Shown here: in pieces, positions 25,292-33,492 of the stretch | Position numbering within the stretch: the stretch's first letter is position 1 | Layout of the letters: every line of letters starts with the position of its first letter | Assembly: GCF_000336935.1 (NCBI RefSeq) | Contig: NZ_AOME01000078.1 | Span: 9,160-66,825 of the forward strand | DNA: 57,666 bases | Source: Halococcus salifodinae DSM 8989 | Lineage (GTDB): Archaea; Halobacteriota; Halobacteria; Halobacteriales; Halococcaceae | Direction: 5' to 3' | The notes under the pieces: generated by a model | What the model was told of the DNA's origin: nothing | Seen by the model: the letters and a program-made list of their open reading frames with translations, nothing else | Databases searched by the model: none | Made by a program: the position numbers and the translations under genes

Positions 25292-26310
25292 CCGTCCTCA
25301 CTCCCAGTGAGTTCGAGGAACACGTCTTCGAGGTCGGGCTCAATCGAGTCGACCGACGCCGGCACGGTGTCTGCCTCTCGAAGCGCGTCCATCACGTCGT
25401 AGAGCGCGCGCCCGTCGGGCAGCGACACTGCAAAGCGTGCCTGATCGCCGACCGACTCGAACCCGTCGGCGTCGAACTCGGCTTCGAGCCGGTCGCGCAC
25501 CCCGTCCGGGAGGTCGTCGACGGTGATGTGGTAGGCCTGGCTCCGGAAGAGATCGATGAGGCCGTCGACGGTGTCGTCGGTCACGACGCGGCCGTCGTTC
25601 ATGATGATCACCCGGTCGCAGACTGCCTGCACCACGTCCATGTCGTGGCTCGACAGCACGACCGTCATCGATTCTTGGTCGGCGAGCCGGCGGAGCTCTC
25701 GCTGGAGTTCGAGCGAACTCTCGACATCGAGGCCGAGGGTGGGTTCGTCGAGGAAAGCCACCGAGGCGTCGCGTGCGAGGGTGCAGGCGAGCGACACCTT
25801 CTGTTTCATCCCGCGTGAGAGGTCGTTCACGGGCTTGTCGGCCTTCTCCGCGAGCGCGAGCTGGTTGAGCAGCCGATCGTGGCGGTCGGCCACCGCGGCG
25901 GGCCGCCGGCCGCTGAGCGCGGCGAAGAACTCCAAGTTCTCTCTAACGGTGAGCTTCCAGTAGACGTTCCGCGCACCTTCCAGCATCGCGCCGACTTGCC
26001 GGTAGGCCGCCCGTGGATCGTCGTGGACATCGACGCCGTCGATCGTCACCGTTCCGGCGGTGGGGACGACGAGCCCGAGCATCGCCTTGATCGTCGTGGT
26101 CTTTCCGGCCCCGTTCGGCCCCAGCAGTCCGACCACAGTGCCCGGTTCGATGTCGAACGAGACGTCCTCGACGGCGCGAACAGCGTCGTCACCGTCTCCG
26201 TAGGTCTTTTCGAGTCCCTCAACTGAAACCACGGAACGACTCCGTTCGTCGGATTGCTCGGTCGCTCGATCGCTCGCCTGTTCGTGTTCGAGCGGTGCGT
26301 TCGTGCTCAT
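25288..26310 (-). CDS. ABC-2 type exporter ATP-binding protein
   Basis: The 340-residue ATPase has Walker A GPNGAGKTTT, Q-loop in VGAMLEGARNVYWKLTVREN, the signature LSRGMKQKVSL (typical of ABC-2 drug/antibiotic-type ATPases), Walker B VAFLDEPTLGLD and switch LSSHDM. A C-terminal domain of about 100 residues follows (HITVDDLPDGV ... LEDVFLELTG), also usual in this group. Together with the downstream permease it forms an exporter of unknown substrate. Confidence 0.9.
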   Translation of the reverse strand: MSTNAPLEHEQASDRATEQSDERSRSVVSVEGLEKTYGDGDDAVRAVEDVSFDIEPGTVVGLLGPNGAGKTTTIKAMLGLVVPTAGTVTIDGVDVHDDPRAAYRQVGAMLEGARNVYWKLTVRENLEFFAALSGRRPAAVADRHDRLLNQLALAEKADKPVNDLSRGMKQKVSLACTLARDASVAFLDEPTLGLDVESSLELQRELRRLADQESMTVVLSSHDMDVVQAVCDRVIIMNDGRVVTDDTVDGLIDLFRSQAYHITVDDLPDGVRDRLEAEFDADGFESVGDQARFAVSLPDGRALYDVMDALREADTVPASVDSIEPDLEDVFLELTGSEDG

Positions 26311-26334
26311 TCGATCACATTCCCATGGCCGCTA

Positions 26335-26344
26335 TCATTAAACG
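26335..26344 (-). promoter_or_regulatory. TATA box of the ABC-2 operon
   Basis: Minus-strand CGTTTAATGA lies 25-34 nt before the ATPase start at 26310. Confidence 0.5.
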
Positions 26345-26632
26345 TTTCCAGAGTTATATTTCTGTTTGATGGAACACATGTGTCGGGGGAGGAGTTCTCG
26401 GGACTATCTCGAATGCGACTTCATCGGCGGACACGGCGGGACCGTCGTTTCCGAGGATCCCCCTCCCGGGTCAGGGTCGCCGTTACAGTCGACACTGACA
26501 CGCTCCAGTTGACGCTCGACGGGATGCTGAGCGTCGTCGATTTCGATCACGCAGCCGGGAACGCGTAGCGTCACGGGCGTCTCTACCTGCTCTAAGAACG
26601 ATCGACGGTGGCGGCTCGCGCGGCCGCGTCGC
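26345..26632. other. Intergenic stretch, nothing recognised
   Basis: Between the ABC promoter and the CBS-ParB stop. A plus-strand frame ends with VDTDTLQLTLDGMLSVVDFD at about 26490-26550, but it has no credible start and no family I recognise. No RNA gene or repeat is visible. Confidence 0.35.
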
Positions 26633-27436
26633 TCACTCGGCTTCGTTCAGTCTGGTGATCGTCTGCACCAGGGGATGGTGGGCGTAGTCGACGACGCAGA
26701 TGTCTTCGATCGATTCGAGCCCCTCCTTGCGCGCGGTTTCGGCCATTCCGAGCTCGACGCTCTCCCCGAGTACGATCACGTAGGCGTCGGACTCCTCGAT
26801 CCCCTGGCGGTCGGCAGCCTTCACGCGGTGGTGGCCGTCGGCGAGCAGGAGATTCCCCCCGTTGTCGATGACGACGAGAGGTTCGGCGAGACCGTGTTCG
26901 AGTTCGTATCGCCGGCCTTCGAGTTCGTCGGCGTACACCTTCGACTGGGTTGGTGTGAGGTCGTCGAGCGCGACCCGACGGCGCTCTTCTCGCGTCCCGA
27001 TCTCGTGGATGTTTTCGAGGGTGCGCGAGAGCTTGCCGACCTTCTCGGGGGTGGCGCGCTCGATCTGGCTCCGGATCACGTCGGCGTTCGAGATGATCCC
27101 GACGAGATTGCCGGCGTCGTCCACGACGGGGAGTTTCTGGATGCCCGAGCGGAGGATGACCCGTGCGGCGTCGTCGAGATCCATCTCGGGGTGGGCGACG
27201 ACTAGATCCTCGGACATCACCGTGAAAACGGCGGCGTTGTCCGCGGCGAGCAGGAGGTCGCGGGCGGTGACGAACCCCTCGCACCGCCGGCCGTCACACA
27301 CCGGAAAACCGCTGTGTTCCTCGTCGCTCTCGGCGACGCGGCGGGCGACCGACGCGACCGTGTCGTCGGGCGAGACCGTCACGACGTCGCGAGTCATGTA
27401 GTCGCTGACCCGCGGTGTGCCGGTGTCGGTGGCCAT
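26633..27436 (-). CDS. CBS-pair protein with ParB/SerK-like domain
   Basis: The 267-residue protein has two CBS motifs (MTRDVVTVSPDDTVASVARR and the segment with SGIQKLPVVDDAGNLVGIIS), then from about residue 150 a ParB/sulfiredoxin-fold domain with the motif LLADGHHRVKA. In archaea, free serine kinase (SerK) has this fold and a D-G-H-H-R type motif, and CBS-ParB fusions occur in this lineage. CBS pairs bind adenine nucleotides, so the activity may be gated by AMP/ATP level. A kinase or nucleotide-dependent activity is inference; DNA binding is less likely as no parA partner is near. Confidence 0.75.
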   Translation of the reverse strand: MATDTGTPRVSDYMTRDVVTVSPDDTVASVARRVAESDEEHSGFPVCDGRRCEGFVTARDLLLAADNAAVFTVMSEDLVVAHPEMDLDDAARVILRSGIQKLPVVDDAGNLVGIISNADVIRSQIERATPEKVGKLSRTLENIHEIGTREERRRVALDDLTPTQSKVYADELEGRRYELEHGLAEPLVVIDNGGNLLLADGHHRVKAADRQGIEESDAYVIVLGESVELGMAETARKEGLESIEDICVVDYAHHPLVQTITRLNEAE

Positions 27437-27484
27437 TGGGTGTGTGATCGTCGTCGCCGGACAAAAACCTCTCGTTCAGGTGGC

Positions 27485-29065
27485 TCAACCGTCGTCGGTC
27501 GTTTCGCGACGTTCGTCATCGTCGCCGGACGCCTCCTCGGGGTCGCTATGGTTCCTACTCGTTCCGTCGCCCGCATTCGTTTCGACCGCCTCGCCCGTCT
27601 CGTCCGCCCCAGCCAGCTCGGTCGCTCCCGCGGTCACGTCGGGCGTCGTCGTTGTCGGCTCCACGTCCGGCCGCGATTCGATCGCTCCGAAGAACCGATC
27701 GTTGATGACGTCGTGGACGATCCCTGAGAGCGCGGTCTCGTCGGCGTCGCCGAGCAGTCCGAGCGGGAGCTGTGCGCCCGCCATGTCGGCGTGGCCGCCG
27801 GCACTCCCGATCCGATCGAACGCGTCCCGGAGCGTCTCGCCGATGTCGAGACCGCCACCCCGCGTCCGGCCGGAGCAGTAGATCGTGCCGTCGATGATCC
27901 CGTAGACGAGCGTCGTTCGGATGTCTTCGATGTCGAGGAGCTGGTCGGCGGCCTGGGCGAGCGCGTCGCGCTCGTGGAGGTCGTCGATGTAGCTCACCAG
28001 CACCGAACCCGAGACCTCGCGGTTCGAGATCGCGCGCGCGATCGTTTCGAGCGTCTCGGCGCTCATGCTCGGCGTCTCGACCTGCTCCAAGATGTCTTCG
28101 TCTGCGTACGGGAGCAAGAACGCAGCGGCGTCGAAGTCCACGGTCGACACCTCGCGCTGGAAGTCCTTGGTGTCGACCCGAATGCCGTAGAGCAGCGCTG
28201 TCGCCACCGTGCTGTCGATCTCGATCCCGAGTCGGCCGAGATAGTCCACGAGGAGGGTGCTGGTCGCACCGACGTCGCTCCGGAGGTCGACGAACCGCGC
28301 TTCGACCGGCGCGCGCGGCGGATGGTGGTCGATCAGCACGTCGATAGGGGTGTCCTCGGGGAGCTGGTCGTTGACTCCCGGCCGCGAGTGATCGACCAGC
28401 GCGATCCCGCCGTACTCGTCGATGTCGTCGGGCGCGAGCTCGCGCATCTCGATGTCGAGCAGGTTGACCATCGCGCGGTTCTGTTGGTGGGTGATCGCGC
28501 CGAAATAGCAGACCTCGGCGTCACAGCCGGCCGCTGCGGCGATCCGGCGGAGCGCGAGCGCGCTCGCGATCGCGTCGGGATCGGGGTTGTCGTGGGTCAC
28601 GATCGCGAGCGGGCCGTCGATCGTGCGGAGCACCCGCCAGAGCCGGCGGGGGCGCATGCTCTCCTCGCCGATACGTTCGAGGAGTTCGGTCGCCGCGGTC
28701 GTCGCCGACGTGATCGTGCGGTCGGCGATCGACTCGATCGCGAACCGGCGGTCGTCGGTCGGTTCTTCGCCGGTGTACGCCAGTACGAACGCGTTCGGGT
28801 GGGTTTCGCGTGCCGCCGTCGCGGCGGCTTCGTTGGTTGCAGGGTCGTCGCTCGCTACGACGACGACGTCGACCGGTTTGTCGAGGTCGGCGAGCGTCGC
28901 GGGATCGGTCGGGTCGGCTCGTCGCGCCGCGACGCGGTCGCTTCGTAGCGTCTCGACGCGGTGCTCGTCGGTGCAGAGCACCGTGACGCCGCCGGGACGA
29001 TCGCCGAGCGCGTCGACCAGAATGCGCCCGACCGAGCCACATCCCAGCACGAGCCGCGAGACCAT
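27485..29065 (-). CDS. TrkA_N (Rossmann) - DHH phosphoesterase fusion protein
   Basis: The 526-residue protein starts with a NAD-binding TrkA_N/RCK-like domain (LVLGCGSVGRILVDALG) up to about residue 130, then a DHH/DHHA1 domain with metal motifs THDNPDPDAIASALAL, ALVDHS, LIDHHPP and the DHHA1 end GSAGGHADMAGAQLPLG. A long acidic Thr/Glu tail of about 75 residues ends it. DHH proteins hydrolyse oligonucleotides or cyclic dinucleotides; the Rossmann domain may sense NAD(H) or a nucleotide. The substrate is unknown. ATG at 29065 (MVSRLVLGCG) is chosen; a GTG lies two codons upstream. Confidence 0.82.
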   Translation of the reverse strand: MVSRLVLGCGSVGRILVDALGDRPGGVTVLCTDEHRVETLRSDRVAARRADPTDPATLADLDKPVDVVVVASDDPATNEAAATAARETHPNAFVLAYTGEEPTDDRRFAIESIADRTITSATTAATELLERIGEESMRPRRLWRVLRTIDGPLAIVTHDNPDPDAIASALALRRIAAAAGCDAEVCYFGAITHQQNRAMVNLLDIEMRELAPDDIDEYGGIALVDHSRPGVNDQLPEDTPIDVLIDHHPPRAPVEARFVDLRSDVGATSTLLVDYLGRLGIEIDSTVATALLYGIRVDTKDFQREVSTVDFDAAAFLLPYADEDILEQVETPSMSAETLETIARAISNREVSGSVLVSYIDDLHERDALAQAADQLLDIEDIRTTLVYGIIDGTIYCSGRTRGGGLDIGETLRDAFDRIGSAGGHADMAGAQLPLGLLGDADETALSGIVHDVINDRFFGAIESRPDVEPTTTTPDVTAGATELAGADETGEAVETNAGDGTSRNHSDPEEASGDDDERRETTDDG

Positions 29066-29211
29066 GCCCACCGATGGACGCCACGATGGTTAAAACCCTC
29101 CGCCAGCATCCGGATCATGCCGCCGGATCGTCGTCGAACGGACGACCCACCACCGTTCCGCTCCCGCCCCGGTTTCAAAGGCTTTGTAACGACTGGCCGC
29201 GCAGGACGGAC

Positions 29212-30366
29212 ATGACCGAAACCGTTGTCGTGCTCGGTGCTGGCTACGCCGGCGCTGGGGCGATCAAGAGCCTCGAAGACGCCCTCGACGACGAGGCCGA
29301 CATCATCTGGCTCTCCGATCACGACCACCACCTCGTGCTCCACGAGGCCCACCGGTGCATCCGGGACCCGAGCGTCCGTCAGAACATCACGATCCCGGTC
29401 GAGGAGATCAAATCCCCACACACCCGCTTCATCGAGGGCGAGGTCACCGATCTCGACTGCGACGACCGAGAGATCGCGCTTGCCGACGGCTCGACGGTCG
29501 ACTACGACTACGCGCTGGTCACGCTGGGTTCGCAAACGGCGTACTACGGGATCGACGGTCTCGAAGCGCACTCGTTCACGCTCAAGAGTCTCGACGACGC
29601 GCTCGAGATCCACGACGAAGTGAAGGAAGCCGCCCGCGACGCCACTCCCGACGACCCGGCACAGGTCGTCGTCGGCGGTGCGGGCCTCTCGGGCATCCAG
29701 ACCGCGGGCGAGATCGCGGAGTTCCGTGATCTACACCACGCCCCGATCGAGATCACGCTCGTCGAGGCCTTAGAAGAGATCTTCCCGGGCAACGATCCCG
29801 AACTCCAGGGCGCGCTCAGAAAGCGTCTGCTCGAACGCGACATCGAGATCTCGACCGCCGACCCGATCACCGAGGCCGACGAAGACGTGATCCACTTCGA
29901 GTCGGACGCAACGCTCGAACACGACGTCTTCGTCTGGGCCGGCGGGGTTACGGGTCAGGACGCGATGGGCGGTACAGAACTCGACAACGAGCACAACCGC
30001 GTCAACGCCGCAGCGACCTTCGAGACGAGCGACGATCGGGTGTTCGCGCTGGGCGATTCGGCGATCGTCGATCAGCCCGAGGGTCCGTGTCCACCGACCG
30101 CCCAGGCCGCGTGGCAGGCCGCCGAGGTCGCCGGCGAGAACGTCGCGCGCGCGCTCCACGGCCAGCCGCTGACGTCGTGGACTCACGAGGACAAGGGAAC
30201 GCTGGTATCGGTCGGCGAGAAGGCGGTCGCGCACAACGTGGTCAACGTCCCGATCAACACCTTCGGCGGGCCGGCCGCGAAGTTCCTGAAGAAAGCGGTC
30301 GCCGCGCGGTGGATCCGGGACATCGCGGGCTCGTCCCGGGCGGCGCGCGCGTGGCCCGACATGTAG
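29212..30366 (+). CDS. ndh: Type II NADH dehydrogenase-like FAD oxidoreductase
   Basis: The 384-residue flavoprotein has the N-terminal FAD-binding motif VVVLGAGYAGAGAIKSLE, a second dinucleotide motif VVVGGAGLSGIQTAGEIAE for NAD(P)H, and the C-terminal FAD site FALGDSAIVDQP. It belongs to the single-subunit NADH:quinone oxidoreductases or their relatives, which pass electrons from NADH to menaquinone at the membrane without proton pumping. The C-terminal part (AAKFLKKAVAARWIRDIAGS) may form the amphipathic membrane anchor. ATG at 29212 is chosen; the longer frame upstream is basic and non-homologous. It is divergent from the DHH gene. Confidence 0.82.
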   Translation: MTETVVVLGAGYAGAGAIKSLEDALDDEADIIWLSDHDHHLVLHEAHRCIRDPSVRQNITIPVEEIKSPHTRFIEGEVTDLDCDDREIALADGSTVDYDYALVTLGSQTAYYGIDGLEAHSFTLKSLDDALEIHDEVKEAARDATPDDPAQVVVGGAGLSGIQTAGEIAEFRDLHHAPIEITLVEALEEIFPGNDPELQGALRKRLLERDIEISTADPITEADEDVIHFESDATLEHDVFVWAGGVTGQDAMGGTELDNEHNRVNAAATFETSDDRVFALGDSAIVDQPEGPCPPTAQAAWQAAEVAGENVARALHGQPLTSWTHEDKGTLVSVGEKAVAHNVVNVPINTFGGPAAKFLKKAVAARWIRDIAGSSRAARAWPDM

Positions 30367-30424
30367 CGGTTCGGGACCGACAACACATCTCTACGCCGTC
30401 TGCTCCTTTCTCGGTCGCTGTAAA

Positions 30425-30553
30425 TGGGCCCTGTCGGATTCGAACCAACGACCACTCGGTGTCTCATGTCATCCGAGGGTCGCACTGAGACGGCGGTGCA
30501 TACCTTCAGATGTCAGTATGAGCCGAGCGCTCTTACCACTGAGCTAAGGGCCC
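30425..30553 (-). tRNA. tRNA-Met(CAU), elongator, with intron
   Basis: Minus strand: acceptor GGGCCCT pairs with AGGGCCC, discriminator A73; D-arm GCTC...GAGC; anticodon stem CTCGG/CCGAG with loop CTCATA-A; T-arm GTTGG-TTCGAAT-CCGAC. The 37-nt 5' exon is 30517-30553, the 36-nt 3' exon is 30425-30460, and a 56-nt intron (30461-30516) lies after position 37. The 5' exon CTCAT can pair with ATGAG at the intron end, as expected for a bulge-helix-bulge splice site. Elongator tRNA-Met is known to carry an intron in haloarchaea. RtcB at 53.5 kb is the ligase needed to join the exons. Confidence 0.95.
30461..30516 (-). other. Intron of tRNA-Met
   Basis: 56 nt between positions 37 and 38 of the tRNA; the ends can pair with each other to present a splicing-endonuclease site. 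No ORF or box C/D-like guide is evident. Confidence 0.85.
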
Positions 30554-30676
30554 TTGATTGGTTTCTTCCTGTGTCTGGCCCTTTAGCTTACCGAATGTGC
30601 TTTCGGCGATCCACGATCGGATAAAAATGGTAAAATCACTCCGCTCGCCACGTTGCGCGCCGAAAGAAGCGCCGTC

Positions 30677-30835
30677 GTCAGATTCCGGCGGGATCTGACG
30701 GGCCGTGAGATTTCGCAGAAATCTCACGCCGTCGTGAAAACTCGATGAGTTTTCACGGGTCGTAAAATCGCGGAGCGATTTTACACCGTCGCGAGACTAC
30801 GTCTCGCGGGCCGTGAATTTCCGAAGAAAATTCAC
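30677..30835. repeat. Array of six consecutive, different 23-nt palindromes
   Basis: Hairpin 1 (30677-30699) arms GTCAGATTCC/GGGATCTGAC, loop GGC, one mismatch. Hairpin 2 (30705-30727) GTGAGATTTC/GAAATCTCAC, loop GCA, perfect. Hairpin 3 (30734-30756) GTGAAAACTC/GAGTTTTCAC, loop GAT, perfect. Hairpin 4 (30762-30784) GTAAAATCGC/GCGATTTTAC, loop GGA, perfect. Hairpin 5 (30790-30808) CGCGAGAC/GTCTCGCG, loop TAC, perfect. Hairpin 6 (30813-30835) GTGAATTTCC/GAAAATTCAC, loop GAA, one mismatch. Linkers alternate between GGGCC/GGGTC and GCCGTC/ACCGT. Centres are 25-29 nt apart. The stem sequences differ from each other, so these are not copies of one repeat. Confidence 0.95.
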
Positions 30836-30855
30836 GCCGCCGCCAGGGCTCGAAC
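30834..30855 (-). repeat. Displaced 22-bp copy of the tRNA-Asn 3' end
   Basis: Identical to 30978-30999 (T-arm and acceptor 3' strand of tRNA-Asn plus discriminator and one flanking base), 144 bp away in direct orientation. It looks like an attachment-site remnant or gene-conversion echo. Confidence 0.8.
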
Positions 30856-30978
30856 GCCGAAAGACGGTCGGCCTCACTTCGTTCGGCCGCTGCGACTTTC
30901 GAGCCCGACCCCTGTCGGGTTGCGCTTTCACGGCGCGCTGGTGACTCGCTCCGCTCGTCACGTTGCGCGCCGAAAAGA

Positions 30979-31051
30979 CGCCGCCGCCAGGGCTCGAACC
31001 TGGGACAACCTGGGTAACAACCAGGTGCTCTACCAACTGAGCTACGGCGGC
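30979..31051 (-). tRNA. tRNA-Asn(GUU)
   Basis: Minus strand, 73 nt: acceptor GCCGCCG/CGGCGGC, D-arm with GTTGGTAGAGC, anticodon stem CCTGG/CCAGG with loop TTGTTAC (anticodon GTT), T-arm CCAGG-TTCGAGC-CCTGG, discriminator G. No intron and no encoded CCA. It lies 85 nt before the divergent cca gene, whose product adds the CCA end. Confidence 0.96.
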
Positions 31052-31135
31052 TCTACTCCATCCTAACGCGAGTTCGTTCATAGCCGTTTCGCTTTCGACC
31101 GACACGTTTTCGCCCGGCGGCGGGGAACCCTCGGT

Positions 31136-32500
31136 ATGACCGACGACGCCCTCGACGCCGTTCTCACGCGGGTCCGCGATCGCGTCACTCCCGACGCCGA
31201 GGAACGCACCCGTCTCGACGAGGCCGTCGATCGGCTCACCGACGCCACTGAGCGCGCGGTCGCGGATCGCCCGGTCGAAGCGGACGTCGTCCACGTCGGC
31301 TCAACCGCTCGCGGCACGTGGCTGCCCGGCGACCGCGACATCGATCTGTTCGTCCGGTTCCCGCCTGATCTCCCGCGCGAGGAGCTCGAACGCCACGGGC
31401 TCGCGGTCGGCCACCGGGTCCTCCCCGACGGCCGCGAGGAATACGCCGAACACCCCTACGTCACGGGCACGTTCGACGGGTTCGCGGTCGATCTCGTCCC
31501 CTGCTTTCGGGTCGAGCGCGCGGCCGACGTCCGGTCGGCGGTCGATCGGACGCCCTTCCACACGCAGTATCTCGACGCCCGACTCGACGCAGGACTCGCC
31601 GCCGACGTCAGACTCGCCAAACGATTCCTCTCGGCAGTCGGTGTCTACGGCAGCGACCTCCGCACACGGGGGTTTTCGGGCTATCTCGTCGAACTCCTCA
31701 CGCTCGAACACGGCGGATTCCGCCCGCTGATCGAGGCGGCCGCCGACTGGAACTCCCCTGTGCGGTTCGATCCCGCTGGCCACGGCGACGCCCACAGCGA
31801 GAGCTTCGATGATCCGCTCGTGGTGGTCGATCCCACTGACTCGGGACGCAACGTCGCGGCGGTGCTCTCGACTACCAATCTCGCCCGGTTCCAGCACTAC
31901 GCCCGCGACCTCCTCGCCGACCCGCGCGAATCGGCGTTCGATTTCGACTCGCCGACACCGCTCTCGGCCGCAAAGGTCCGGACCGAACTCGAACGCCGCG
32001 GCACGATCCCGGTCGCCGTGCGGTTCGACGCGCCGGATCTCGTCGCCGACCAGCTCTACCCCCAACTCGAACGCTCCCGTCGCGGGGTAGTCGACGCGCT
32101 CGACCGTCGCGGGTTCGACTCGCTCCGCTCGGCCGCGTTCGCCGACGAGTCGGCCGTTCTGTTCGTCGAACTCGGGGTTGCCGAACGTCCAGCGATCGAG
32201 CGCCACGAGGGTCCCCCGGTGAGCGCGCGCGAGCACGCAACCACCTTCTACCAGAAGTACTCCGATACGGACTGCTACGGTCCGTTCATCGATGACGGAC
32301 GATACGTGGTCGAGCGCGACCGCACGTTTCCCAGCCCCCGCGCGTTCCTCGAAAGCGACGCACTGTTCGACGTAGCGCTCGGCGCGGACATCGAACGCGC
32401 GCTCGCAGCCGATTACACGGTGCTCGTTGGGGACGAGACGGCTCGCTTGGCCGACGAGTTCGGAGTAGAGCTGGCGCGTTACTTCTCGCCGAGACCGTGA
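31136..32500 (+). CDS. cca: CCA tRNA nucleotidyltransferase (archaeal class I)
   Basis: The 454-residue enzyme has the class I nucleotidyltransferase motif HVGSTARGTWLPGDRDIDLFVRF with the two catalytic Asp in DID, a third carboxylate in FAVDLVPCFRV, and the archaeal CCA domains (FLSAVGVYGSDLRTRGFSGYLVELL; TEFLERRG-like region). It adds CCA to tRNA 3' ends, needed here as none of the four tRNAs encodes CCA. The 3' end overlaps the convergent histone deacetylase gene by 22 nt. Confidence 0.95.
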   Translation: MTDDALDAVLTRVRDRVTPDAEERTRLDEAVDRLTDATERAVADRPVEADVVHVGSTARGTWLPGDRDIDLFVRFPPDLPREELERHGLAVGHRVLPDGREEYAEHPYVTGTFDGFAVDLVPCFRVERAADVRSAVDRTPFHTQYLDARLDAGLAADVRLAKRFLSAVGVYGSDLRTRGFSGYLVELLTLEHGGFRPLIEAAADWNSPVRFDPAGHGDAHSESFDDPLVVVDPTDSGRNVAAVLSTTNLARFQHYARDLLADPRESAFDFDSPTPLSAAKVRTELERRGTIPVAVRFDAPDLVADQLYPQLERSRRGVVDALDRRGFDSLRSAAFADESAVLFVELGVAERPAIERHEGPPVSAREHATTFYQKYSDTDCYGPFIDDGRYVVERDRTFPSPRAFLESDALFDVALGADIERALAADYTVLVGDETARLADEFGVELARYFSPRP

Positions 32501-33492
32501 GCCGCCTGGACTTCGTCGATGACCGCACGTGCGCGATCGTCGGCCGAGCCCTCGGGTTCGACGGGATCGTACCCGCCGAACACCTCGTTCACCGTCGTGA
32601 TACTTTCGGAGAGGGTGTCGAGACCGTAGCCGCCTTCGAGAACGAACCCGAAGCCCGCGTCGGACCGGGCCGCGAGATCGCGGAGTCGGGCGGCCAGCAC
32701 GCCGTAGCCCTCGGTCGAGACGCTCATCCGTGAGATCGGGTCGTGTTCGTGGGCGTCGAAGCCCGCGCTCACGAGGAGGAGATCGGGATCGAAATCGTCG
32801 AGCAGCGGAGCGAGCACCTCGTCGACTGCGGCGACGTACGCCGGATCGCCCGCCCCGGAGGGGAAGGCGAGGTTCGCGGTCGTCCCCTCGCCGTCGCCCG
32901 TTCCGATCTCGCCGGCCTCGCCAGTGCCCGGGTAGAGCCCGCGCTCGTGGATCGAGGCGTAGAACACGTCGCCCCGATCCTCGAAGATATCTTGGGTTCC
33001 GTTGCCGTGGTGGACGTCCCAGTCGATGATTGCGACCCGCTCCGCGCGGCCGTCGTCGATCATCGCCTCGGCCGCGATGGCGGCGTTGTTGAGGAAACAA
33101 AAGCCCATCGCGTCGTCGGCGACCGCGTGGTGGCCCGGCGGCCGCCCGAGAGCGAACGGCGTCTCGCGCTCGCTCGCACCGTCGAGGGCGGCCTCGGCGG
33201 CCCACACCGCCTGGCCCGCGCTCCGGAGTGCGGCGTCCCACGTCGCCTCGACAGCGACGGTGTCGGGATCCCACTGGCCGCCGCCCGACGCGCAGAACTC
33301 GCGGAACTTCTGTACATAATCGGGGTCGTGGGCCGCTCGTGCGGCGGACTCGTCGATCGGATCGGCCTCGACGTACTCGACACCGTGGCGTTTCGCGAGC
33401 GCCCGGCGGATGGCGCGGAGCCGATCGGGACTCTCGGGGTGGCGCGAGCCAGGGTCGTGTTCGAGACACTCCGCGGAGTAGCCGAATCTCAT
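32479..33492 (-). CDS. hdaI: Histone deacetylase family protein (class II-like, HdaI)
   Basis: The 337-residue enzyme has the deacetylase core: RPPGHHAVADDAMGFCFLNN (charge-relay His pair), the zinc-site IIDWDVHHGNGTQDIF, a second zinc Asp in LLLVSAGFDAHEHDP, and the late Tyr motif LEGGYGLD. It removes acetyl groups from lysine; the histone encoded just upstream is an obvious partner candidate because the genes overlap by 4 nt (ATGA at 33489-33492). Acetylpolyamine substrates are an alternative for this superfamily. Confidence 0.92.
   Translation of the reverse strand: MRFGYSAECLEHDPGSRHPESPDRLRAIRRALAKRHGVEYVEADPIDESAARAAHDPDYVQKFREFCASGGGQWDPDTVAVEATWDAALRSAGQAVWAAEAALDGASERETPFALGRPPGHHAVADDAMGFCFLNNAAIAAEAMIDDGRAERVAIIDWDVHHGNGTQDIFEDRGDVFYASIHERGLYPGTGEAGEIGTGDGEGTTANLAFPSGAGDPAYVAAVDEVLAPLLDDFDPDLLLVSAGFDAHEHDPISRMSVSTEGYGVLAARLRDLAARSDAGFGFVLEGGYGLDTLSESITTVNEVFGGYDPVEPEGSADDRARAVIDEVQAAHGLGEK

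Larger units (their letters stand above)
30630..30978. repeat. Structured intergenic region between tRNA-Met and tRNA-Asn
   Basis: The gap holds no gene but is filled by hairpins and repeats. The six-palindrome array is described separately (30677-30835). Then come a copy of the tRNA-Asn 3' end (30834-30855), a hairpin CCCGAC-CCCT-GTCGGG (30904-30919), and a long imperfect hairpin with GGCGCGC...GCGCGCC arms and inner GTGAC...GTCAC (30932-30971). The segment CACGTTGCGCGCCGAAA near 30649 is repeated near 30959. Confidence 0.75.

Noticed and set aside
30677-30835. Possible CRISPR array
   Set aside because: There is no repeated unit of constant sequence; the regular elements are palindromes that differ from each other, and no cas gene is near.
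30554-31300. Minus-strand frames across the tRNA gap (ends such as GGGVNFLRKFTARET)
   Set aside because: They translate tRNA and hairpin DNA; no start codon context or homology.
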